This document shows positions 1 through 5,441 of a DNA stretch of 5,441 nt, piece after piece; the stretch's first letter is position 1; each line of letters begins with the position of its first letter. The notes under the pieces are model-generated. The model did not search any database, had not been told where the DNA came from, and worked only from the letters and a program-made list of their open reading frames with translations. Made by a program: the position numbers and the translations under genes. The stretch spans positions 1 to 5,441 of the forward strand of contig DTYY01000170.1 in NCBI GenBank assembly GCA_012961645.1. The letters run 5' to 3'. The DNA comes from Methanosarcinales archaeon (lineage in GTDB: Archaea; Halobacteriota; Methanosarcinia; Methanosarcinales; Methanogasteraceae).

Positions 1-1
1 G

Positions 2-2347
2 GCAAAACCTGGTAATCCTTCAGAAAGACAGACATTCTATTTGAGATTAATAAGTGCAGATGCGACGGATAATACGGCAATAATCGAAATGGGCAGGATC
101 GATGAGGCAAGAGAGCGGTACGAACAGTCGCTTGATATCTATACCGAACCTATGCAGTACGTGACCATACAAACAAAATCAATGACGATCATCAATATCG
201 TTCAACTAATCTCCAGATCTGCAGAAGAAGAGACAAATCGAGTGAAGAAGCAAGAATACTTCAGGGAGGTATACGCAGTATATAACCGTCACAAAGCATT
301 CTTTACCAGATATGATCTGGAATATGAGCACCAACTGGTAAGAGAAGTGGGACTCGGCGCACACATCCGGTATCTGATGCTCAATGCAGAAGCCGAGACC
401 GATGCCGGCAAGCGCACCGACGAATATGCAAAATGCGTACAAGAAGTTAGAAAAATTACCGAGACCGAAGGTGATGAGAGGCTGAGAGAACTTTTGTTAT
501 CGGTCATGCATTACTTTGAAGGCAGGCGTCTGATAAACGAAGCGATAAAATTCGAGCTTCCAGATAAAGAATTGACAGAGCAGGCAGTTGAGGAGTTTAA
601 ACGTGCAAAGGATCGGTATAAACATGCCAACGTATGTTACTGTATCTATACGGTTCTGCTGGAACTTGAAAGCGCAGAGGTGCTCGACGATGCTGCAGTC
701 ACAAGATTGAAAGGACTGCTTCACACAGCCATCGATAGTCTTCCCGAAAAGATGGATGAGACCATAAAATCCGCATTTGGTGAGATCGAGTTGCTTCTTG
801 AGGTGGGGTGTGTAAAAGTCGACCCGGATATGTTTATAAAATTGAACCGATGCATAACAAAAATAGATTACTACGCGTTGGGGGCATATTTTACTCATGT
901 ATCTGAAAAGATAGCGTCATACCTCAAAGAACCGTTCAGACCAGAGGTTGATTACAGCGACTGGACGCTCAAAATAACGTTCCCTGAACCGGAAAAGGTG
1001 ACTGATAAACTGGCGATAAAAGCAGGAGATAACGTCTTGTTTAGCGAACCCCTTGGCATACGTGATACGATACATATCGAAAAACACATACCCCGCGTAA
1101 AAAGGGAAGTTGTCACGTTTACAGATGGAACCGGTAAGACTGTAACGCGACCTATAGACTATTCTGATGAGGTCAAGTGCGACGATGGTTATGTCGATGT
1201 TTACACCCTCGAACACGATTGCAGGCGTGGTATTGCAAGTAACTATTTCAATATCGCAATCGTCCAATTAAAATATCATCTGTACAAAGAAGGTTCTGCC
1301 ATCAAAGTCAGACACGATGACCAGTATCTCAATAAGATCGGATCAATACTTGATGCCGTGAAGGAAGAAGCAGATCTCATCGTATTTCCAGAATTTTCAA
1401 TACCTTTTGACTACCTCTCCGAGTTTAAACGGTACTCCGATGCTAACGGTATCGTCATCGTCGCGGGTTCTCATTACGTAATCGATGCCAACCTTGGTAA
1501 GTATGGCGATCTCTTCGATTCGGAATTTGGGGAGTTCGGAGAGAAAGACCTTCTCAAAAATATCGCTCCAGTCATCATACCTTCGTCGAAGAAGATACTG
1601 CATACAGAAAAAGTGCTGGCTGCGAAGGTGGAACGTCCATTATTTTTTGAAGAAGGCATGATGCCCGGTAATTTGAATCGTATATTCAAATTACGCGATG
1701 ATGTAACATGCGGCGTCATGATATGCTTCGATTTTTTGAATGATGACCTGAGAAAGCGTATCACAGACGCATGCAACATTATCGTGGTTCCTCAGTCAAA
1801 CCCAGAGCCACGGCGATTCTATGGTGTGGGAAAAATGGAGATCGACAATCCGAGAGGTGCCGGGAATAAGGCATACATCATGGCAAGTGGGATATTTACG
1901 TTTTACGATGGCGAAACAAACGATGGTAAAACGATCTCTGGCGGGGGTTCAAGAGTCATTCAGACACTTGACAAGGATTCCCATAAAAAACAAGAGAAAC
2001 GAGAGGAAATGAAAATCACGGAGCAATTTGTTTTACTATCATCGTTAAACATGAACTTCTTTGCTGCAAGAGATACGCAGCAGGCTCAAACACCAATACG
2101 TGAGAAGTTCATTCCTATATTCGAAGAAGAAGAGATTATTAGATCTAAAAAAAATAAACCACATGATTTTTTAGTTTTGCTCAAAACGATAGAGTCCTGC
2201 GAGGATAGGGGTGAATTGAAAGAACTCATCGAGGACAACGAATCGCTGATACAAGCCCATTCACCACTCATGCATGCAAACACAAAAAATCTGGAAAATA
2301 TGTGGCTTGATAAGCTAAAGAATAAGTGTCGTGCAATAGTTGTGTGA
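2..2347 (+). CDS. TPR-like repeat protein with C-terminal nitrilase (carbon-nitrogen hydrolase) domain, 5'-partial
   Basis: The reading frame is open to the left edge, and the first possible start (TTG at 41) has no Shine-Dalgarno, so the true start lies outside. Residues below are counted from that TTG. Residues 1 to about 305 are almost entirely helical; GRIDEARERYEQSLDIY (18-34) is a good TPR helix pair. Residues about 306-400 look beta-rich, perhaps a small sandwich or linker. A nitrilase-superfamily domain covers about 403-672: first strand FNIAIVQL (403-410), catalytic Glu451 in VFPEFS, Lys524 in HTEKVL, second conserved Glu531, nucleophile Cys562 in GVMICFD, then VVPQS and a late NKAYIMASG strand. 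The remaining roughly 95 residues are charged and helical. The family hydrolyses or condenses amide/nitrile C-N bonds through a Cys thioester; the substrate here cannot be inferred. No signal peptide or membrane segment is visible, so it is probably cytosolic. The TPR part suggests partner binding or a sensor module, and the unseen N-terminus could carry another domain. The nitrilase call is firm; the biological role is unknown. Confidence 0.88.
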   Translation, partial: AKPGNPSERQTFYLRLISADATDNTAIIEMGRIDEARERYEQSLDIYTEPMQYVTIQTKSMTIINIVQLISRSAEEETNRVKKQEYFREVYAVYNRHKAFFTRYDLEYEHQLVREVGLGAHIRYLMLNAEAETDAGKRTDEYAKCVQEVRKITETEGDERLRELLLSVMHYFEGRRLINEAIKFELPDKELTEQAVEEFKRAKDRYKHANVCYCIYTVLLELESAEVLDDAAVTRLKGLLHTAIDSLPEKMDETIKSAFGEIELLLEVGCVKVDPDMFIKLNRCITKIDYYALGAYFTHVSEKIASYLKEPFRPEVDYSDWTLKITFPEPEKVTDKLAIKAGDNVLFSEPLGIRDTIHIEKHIPRVKREVVTFTDGTGKTVTRPIDYSDEVKCDDGYVDVYTLEHDCRRGIASNYFNIAIVQLKYHLYKEGSAIKVRHDDQYLNKIGSILDAVKEEADLIVFPEFSIPFDYLSEFKRYSDANGIVIVAGSHYVIDANLGKYGDLFDSEFGEFGEKDLLKNIAPVIIPSSKKILHTEKVLAAKVERPLFFEEGMMPGNLNRIFKLRDDVTCGVMICFDFLNDDLRKRITDACNIIVVPQSNPEPRRFYGVGKMEIDNPRGAGNKAYIMASGIFTFYDGETNDGKTISGGGSRVIQTLDKDSHKKQEKREEMKITEQFVLLSSLNMNFFAARDTQQAQTPIREKFIPIFEEEEIIRSKKNKPHDFLVLLKTIESCEDRGELKELIEDNESLIQAHSPLMHANTKNLENMWLDKLKNKCRAIVV

Positions 2348-2418
2348 AATAATGCCCATAATACTTCAAAACGACACGGAACCTCACGGTTGGAAAGTCA
2401 AATAACACATAGATTTTC

Positions 2419-2426
2419 AGGTGGTG
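2419..2426 (+). promoter_or_regulatory. Shine-Dalgarno site fixing the moeA start
   Basis: AGGTGGTG lies 5 nt before ATG 2432 and matches the archaeal 16S 3' end complement (GGAGGTGATC) with one mismatch. It favours ATG 2432 over the longer in-frame TTG at 2390, which has no such site and would add 14 residues not expected in MoeA. Confidence 0.75.
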
Positions 2427-2431
2427 CAACA

Positions 2432-3691
2432 ATGGTCTTCAGGAAACGTACCCCCCCAGGTCTCGCAAAAGAGATGTTTCTCGAACACATCACCCCGATC
2501 GAGAGAAGAGAAGAGATAGCAATCGAAGATGCTGTGGGCAGAATCCTTGCAGATGATATCGTATCAGAGATCGACGTCCCTGACCACAGACGCTCCGCAA
2601 TGGATGGGTATGCGGTCTTTGCGCACGATACCACGGGCGCATCAGAGGCGAGTCCTGTGCTTCTGCAGGAAGGTATCGATTGCGTGCGGGTGCATACAGG
2701 ATCTCCCGTGCCTGATCGGATGGATGCGGTGGTGGTGATTGAGGACACCCTACCTGCAGGGGATGGAGTGGACGAGAGGGTGGTTGAGGTCCATTCTGCA
2801 GTGCACCCGAACAAAAACATCAGCCTGATCGGGGAGGACGTCTCACGGGGCGACAGGGTCTTTACAATGGGGCACCAGGTCAGAGCCTGCGATGTTGCGA
2901 TGCTTGCGATGCTTGGCATCACTGACGTGCAGGTGTTTGCACGCCCCCGGGTTGCGATCATCCCGACAGGATCTGAACTTGCCCCGAGAGCAGGCATAAT
3001 TGAGGATGGCAAGATTCGGGAGACGAACGGGCTGATGGTCGGTCTGTATGTCGAAGAATGGGGCGGAGTCCCTGATTACAGGGGAATTGTCATCGACGAT
3101 CCAGATCTGATCGAGAAGGAGATTCTAACGTCCGTGGACGGAGGCGCTGATATGATCATTCTCTGCGGCGGCACATCGGTCGGGGCAAGGGATTATGTGC
3201 CGGGCGCAATCGATTCACTCGGAGATCTGCTCGTGCATGGCGTTGCTCTGAGCCCGGGAAAGCCTGCTGCGCTTGGTATGATCGGTCAAACGCCTGTGCT
3301 CTCGCTCCCCGGATACCCTGTCGCGTGTCTGATCGCATCAATCGAGTTCGCCCGCCCCGCGATCCTGAAACTTGGGCGCGTTCCTGAAAAACCGGAGCGG
3401 TTGGTTCGTGCACGCCTCGGCTCAAAGATCGCATCAAGGATCGGATATCTCACGTACACGCGGGTCGCGTTGGAAGACGGGGTGGCTCACCCAGTCATGA
3501 CCTCAGGTGCAGGCATCCTCAGTTCGGTCACACGATCGGACGGCTTCGTCATCATCAAGGAGGAACTGGAGGGGCTTGATTGTGGCGATCTGGTCGATGT
3601 GTCTGGATCGAGTAAAATAGTCCGGGGTCACGGGATCGAAGCCCGGGGCACATCCTTGTTCGACGTACCAAGTCCCATGACCCTTCCGTAA
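2432..3691 (+). CDS. moeA: Molybdopterin molybdotransferase MoeA
   Basis: This gene encodes 419 residues, the usual size for single-unit MoeA. The enzyme inserts molybdate (or tungstate in many archaea) into adenylylated molybdopterin, the last step of Mo/W cofactor synthesis in the cytosol. Family signatures appear in order: PDHRRSAMDGYAV with SAMDGYA at 55-61, HTGSPVPDRMDAVV (domain II/III border), RVAIIPTGSEL opening the MogA-like molybdopterin-binding domain, GGTSVGARD (246-254), PGKP (275-278) and LPGYP (292-296), then a beta-rich C-terminal domain IV from about 330. LPGYP replaces the common bacterial LPGNP. No extra periplasmic-binding-like domain is fused at the C-terminus, unlike in some archaeal MoeA proteins. 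It lies 84 nt after the TPR-nitrilase gene, with no clear TATA box or terminator between, so readthrough is possible. The G+C content is visibly higher than in the upstream gene. The product call is very safe; whether it handles Mo or W cannot be read from the sequence. Confidence 0.97.
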   Translation: MVFRKRTPPGLAKEMFLEHITPIERREEIAIEDAVGRILADDIVSEIDVPDHRRSAMDGYAVFAHDTTGASEASPVLLQEGIDCVRVHTGSPVPDRMDAVVVIEDTLPAGDGVDERVVEVHSAVHPNKNISLIGEDVSRGDRVFTMGHQVRACDVAMLAMLGITDVQVFARPRVAIIPTGSELAPRAGIIEDGKIRETNGLMVGLYVEEWGGVPDYRGIVIDDPDLIEKEILTSVDGGADMIILCGGTSVGARDYVPGAIDSLGDLLVHGVALSPGKPAALGMIGQTPVLSLPGYPVACLIASIEFARPAILKLGRVPEKPERLVRARLGSKIASRIGYLTYTRVALEDGVAHPVMTSGAGILSSVTRSDGFVIIKEELEGLDCGDLVDVSGSSKIVRGHGIEARGTSLFDVPSPMTLP

Positions 3692-3711
3692 CACCAGATG
3701 GAAAGTACATG

Positions 3712-3731
3712 AACCTGTTATAAACCTGTAT
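3712..3731 (+). repeat. Tandem short direct repeat AACCTGT, 11-bp period
   Basis: AACCTGT occurs at 3712-3718 and exactly again at 3723-3729, one helical turn apart, followed by TA and AT respectively. A TATA-like TTATAAA (3718-3724) sits across the first copy and the spacer. The arrangement could be a regulator site on a weak promoter, but a 7-bp repeat can also arise by chance. The repeat is seen directly; its function is a guess. Confidence 0.3.
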
Positions 3732-3781
3732 TCAACACTCGCGGGGATGATTTTCGAGGTGATCCTGGCGAATGAACCGAT

Positions 3782-3797
3782 GAAAAATTTTAAATAT
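3782..3797 (+). promoter_or_regulatory. Archaeal promoter (BRE + TATA box) for the 154-residue protein
   Basis: TTTAAATA (3789-3796) matches the archaeal TATA box, preceded by a purine-rich GAAAAA (3782-3787) as expected for the TFB recognition element. Transcription would start about 25 nt downstream, near 3815-3820. That leaves a roughly 20-nt leader carrying the Shine-Dalgarno at 3827-3833. It indicates that the following gene is transcribed independently of moeA. Confidence 0.75.
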
Positions 3798-3826
3798 TAT
3801 GGCCAGATATCAAACCCGAAAGAAAA

Positions 3827-3833
3827 GAGGTGA
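3827..3833 (+). promoter_or_regulatory. Shine-Dalgarno site fixing the start at ATG 3839
   Basis: GAGGTGA is a near-perfect archaeal ribosome binding site, spaced 5 nt from ATG 3839. The alternative in-frame GTG at 3830 lies inside this site and is therefore unlikely to be the start. Confidence 0.85.
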
Positions 3834-3838
3834 ACAGG

Positions 3839-4303
3839 ATGGTAGAAATACCGGAACTGAGCAAGGAAGAGATCCAGAAGATAGCCACAGAGATGTTTGT
3901 TGGCATTTTAATAGGTGCAGGGGCTTTCATCACGCTAAAATTGGGACCAGAGGCAAAAGACGAATTTGGAACCATGGCAGCGCAGGGCTGTGCCATGAGC
4001 CTTAAAGACCAGTATATAGACACTCCGCTGAAATACGCTGTCCACTATGCAACCATGAGTAAAAACCTGCATGGCAGCGATGTTGAGGTAGAAGGCGATG
4101 AAGAGAGCGCCATTCTCGATATGAAGGTGTGTGATACGTTGAAGAGAGCCATGGAACTTAAGGAGAAGGGAATACCGATATCAAGAGTTGAGTACTGCCA
4201 TGGTTGCATAGACGGGTATCACAGAAAAGTAGCAGAGAATATCGGGCTGAGCCTTGATGCGACGTTTACGGAAGATGGGTGCAAGATGACGATAAAAAGA
4301 TGA
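3839..4303 (+). CDS. Small cysteine-containing cytosolic protein of unknown function
   Basis: This gene encodes 154 residues, from the ATG chosen by its Shine-Dalgarno. I do not recognise the family with certainty. Residues 8-34 form a helix containing a Gly/Ala/Ile-rich run (FVGILIGAGAFITLKLG, 20-36) that is mildly hydrophobic but too short and too close to acidic helix to be a convincing membrane span. There are five cysteines: Cys51, Cys98, the pair Cys120 and Cys123 in EYCHGCIDGYH, and Cys148 in the C-terminal strand TEDGCKMTI. A late CxxC followed by a Gly-Cys-hydrophobic strand is loosely reminiscent of small ligand-binding families such as V4R and the ATC-hydrolase-like fold, but this is only a resemblance. 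His121 and His128 near the CxxC would allow metal binding. The gene has a strong promoter of its own, and the methyltransferase gene follows after 54 nt, so the two may be cotranscribed. It is certainly a real gene; its function is unknown. Confidence 0.88.
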   Translation: MVEIPELSKEEIQKIATEMFVGILIGAGAFITLKLGPEAKDEFGTMAAQGCAMSLKDQYIDTPLKYAVHYATMSKNLHGSDVEVEGDEESAILDMKVCDTLKRAMELKEKGIPISRVEYCHGCIDGYHRKVAENIGLSLDATFTEDGCKMTIKR

Positions 4304-4357
4304 TCTGGGAGTTGTTATCGCCCATTTTGTGTGTAACAGGGTATATACTGCTCAATT

Positions 4358-5131
4358 ATGCCTGAGATAAACATTCAGAAATACTACGACGACCTCGCAT
4401 CCGACTATGACAATAGATTCGTAAATCCGCAACTGGATTACATGCGGACCGTCGAGAACTCGGTCTTGGCTGAGAATCTGGTGGATTTTAACGGAATCAT
4501 CCTTGATGTCGGCTGCGGAACCGGAGAACAGACACTGGCTCTTGCAAAAGACGGTTTTAGCGTGATAGGGCTTGATATCTCTCCGAAAATGATCCACGCC
4601 GCAAAGAAGAAGTCAGAAGAAGCAGGTCTATCGATATCATTTATCATCGCAAGTGCGGATGCGCTCCCGTTCAAGAAAGACTGTATCTCGCTGCTGACCT
4701 CGATGTTCGGGGCGTATAGCCACATCCCAGAGTTTGATCACGCTTTTTCTGAGATGAATCGCGTGCTCGAGGATGGTGGCAGGGCTATATTCACGATCAT
4801 CAATCGGTGGAATCTCAACTGGTGGCTCAGGCACACGTTCATCGGAAACCGTGATTGGGTGAGACACGCTCTCAAAAACAGGGATTTTGTGATCGACGGT
4901 CTCTGGACCTATTATTTTTCGAGAGGAGAACTATTGAGGAGGATGCGTGACGCAGGGTTTCATAAGGCACGCGTTGGCAGCATCATGATCTTCCTGTACC
5001 CGCATCTGCATCGCATCGAAAAGAGCGCGTCACTTTACCAGCAGATCTCTGGCAGAATCGAGAACATTGTGCGCTGGGACTTCCCGTTCAACAGCATCGG
5101 CTATTATCTGCTTGCCGTCTGCACGAAATAG
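4358..5131 (+). CDS. Class I SAM-dependent methyltransferase (Methyltransf_11/UbiE-like)
   Basis: This gene encodes 257 residues with a Rossmann-type SAM-binding core. The N-terminus carries the typical YYDDLASDYDNRF lead helix (9-21). Motif I is ILDVGCGTGEQT (48-59), the ribose-binding acidic residue is Asp73 in VIGLDISP, the adenine-contact ADALPF is at 100-105, and a motif RVLEDGGRAIFTI (135-147) follows. The C-terminal half is rich in Trp, Tyr and basic residues (for example WNLNWWLRH) and probably forms the substrate lid. The substrate cannot be assigned; small-molecule, quinone-like, lipid-type and protein targets are all possible. The start is the first ATG after an in-frame stop at 4334 and keeps the conserved N-terminal helix, though no Shine-Dalgarno precedes it. 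It may be cotranscribed with the preceding 154-residue protein. It converges on the gene on the other strand, leaving 7 nt between stop codons. The fold is secure; the role is not. Confidence 0.93.
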   Translation: MPEINIQKYYDDLASDYDNRFVNPQLDYMRTVENSVLAENLVDFNGIILDVGCGTGEQTLALAKDGFSVIGLDISPKMIHAAKKKSEEAGLSISFIIASADALPFKKDCISLLTSMFGAYSHIPEFDHAFSEMNRVLEDGGRAIFTIINRWNLNWWLRHTFIGNRDWVRHALKNRDFVIDGLWTYYFSRGELLRRMRDAGFHKARVGSIMIFLYPHLHRIEKSASLYQQISGRIENIVRWDFPFNSIGYYLLAVCTK

Positions 5132-5138
5132 CCCACTT

Positions 5139-5441
5139 TCAGACCACCCACAGGATGCGCAAGAGCGGATAGACAGGGACGCCCTCAATCGTATCTTGTC
5201 CGAGTTTATCGACGAGCACGGTAATCGCAGCCGGTTTAGCGCCTGCACTGGTAAGATGTCTGGTCGTCTCTACAAGTGTCATCCCGGTAGTGATCACATC
5301 GTCAACGATCATGCAGTTCGCACCCTTGACATCTGCAAATGACTGGCTGAAGATGCCGTTTGCATCAACGTTTTCCCCGCCCAGTAGTTGCTTATTCGGG
5401 TGGAATATTGCAAGTCTGGCTTTTCTTATAAAGACCTGGCC
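5139..5441 (-). CDS. Orotate-phosphoribosyltransferase-like protein (GfcR/PyrE-like), partial: C-terminal 100 residues
   Basis: On the minus strand an open frame enters from beyond the right edge and stops at 5141-5139 (TGA), so the start codon is not in the window. The visible 100 residues contain the type I phosphoribosyltransferase PRPP-binding motif CMIVDDVITTGMT (visible residues 43-55; positions 5277-5315). A basic segment with LAIFHPNK precedes it, and a terminal AITVLVDKLG...GVPVYPLLRI segment follows. This order (F.HP.K, S.SFADVKG, VDDVITTG, VLVDK.G, VP...L.RI) fits, from memory, the archaeal PyrE-like family, in which an N-terminal helix-turn-helix is followed by a PRTase domain. 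The Haloferax member, GfcR, regulates sugar-degradation genes. A genuine orotate phosphoribosyltransferase remains possible because the N-terminal half is missing. PRPP binding is well supported; enzyme versus regulator is not decided. Confidence 0.88.
   Translation of the reverse strand, partial: GQVFIRKARLAIFHPNKQLLGGENVDANGIFSQSFADVKGANCMIVDDVITTGMTLVETTRHLTSAGAKPAAITVLVDKLGQDTIEGVPVYPLLRILWVV

Noticed and set aside
2380..2395. AACC-TCAC-GGTT mini hairpin between the nitrilase gene and moeA.
   Set aside because: A 4-bp stem without a T-tract is too weak to call a terminator or regulatory element.
2390..2431. In-frame TTG at 2390 as a longer moeA start.
   Set aside because: There is no ribosome binding site before it, and ATG 2432 has AGGTGGTG at ideal spacing and gives the normal MoeA N-terminus.
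2398..3012. Long minus-strand open frame (204 codons) antisense to moeA.
   Set aside because: Its translation is Ser/Thr/Pro-rich with no domain signs, as expected of a shadow, and moeA on the plus strand is unambiguous.
3631..3645. CGGG-ATCGAAG-CCCG resembles a tRNA T-arm near the 3' end of moeA.
   Set aside because: No matching acceptor stem, D-arm or anticodon arm can be placed around it, and the stretch encodes normal MoeA C-terminal residues (GHGIEARG).
4313..4338. TGTTA...TAACA inverted repeat after the 154-residue gene, considered as a terminator.
   Set aside because: The stem is only 5 bp with a 16-nt loop and no following T-run, so it is within chance expectation.
5067..5342. Plus-strand open frame of 91 codons over the right edge.
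   Set aside because: It overlaps the end of the methyltransferase, has no recognisable motifs, and is antisense to the minus-strand PRTase with its clear PRPP motif.

Overview
The window looks like chromosomal DNA from a euryarchaeon, probably a methanogen or a relative of the methane/alkane-oxidising archaea. The evidence is a textbook archaeal TATA box with a purine-rich BRE at about 3782-3797, Shine-Dalgarno sites of the GAGGTGA / AGGTGGTG type 5 nt before ATG starts, and a partial gene at the right edge that resembles the archaeal orotate-phosphoribosyltransferase-like (GfcR/PyrE-like) family. The lineage is inferred; no rRNA or other taxonomic marker is present.

Layout, left to right. 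(1) Positions 2-2347, + strand: the 3' part of a large gene that enters from beyond the left edge. It encodes an alpha-helical TPR-like region, a probable beta-rich linker, and a C-terminal carbon-nitrogen hydrolase (nitrilase superfamily) domain with an intact Glu-Lys-Cys triad. This multidomain architecture is the most unusual thing in the window. (2) Positions 2432-3691, +: a complete molybdopterin molybdotransferase, MoeA. (3) A 147-nt intergenic region with a short tandem repeat, a TATA-like element, a possible 28-codon ORF and a strong archaeal promoter. (4) Positions 3839-4303, +: a small cysteine-containing cytosolic protein of unknown function with its own promoter. (5) Positions 4358-5131, +: a class I SAM-dependent methyltransferase of the Methyltransf_11/UbiE type. 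(6) Positions 5139-5441, - strand: the C-terminal 100 codons of a PRPP-binding phosphoribosyltransferase-like protein, meeting the methyltransferase tail to tail with 7 nt between stop codons.

There is no obvious single pathway. MoeA would finish molybdenum/tungsten cofactor for enzymes such as formylmethanofuran or formate dehydrogenases. The PRTase-like protein would be a nucleotide-metabolism enzyme or a sugar-metabolism regulator. The TPR-nitrilase protein is compositionally more AT-rich than moeA and may be an accessory (signalling or conflict-type) gene next to housekeeping genes. No stretch over 300 nt is without a gene. I see no tRNA, rRNA, CRISPR array, insertion sequence or convincing intrinsic terminator.
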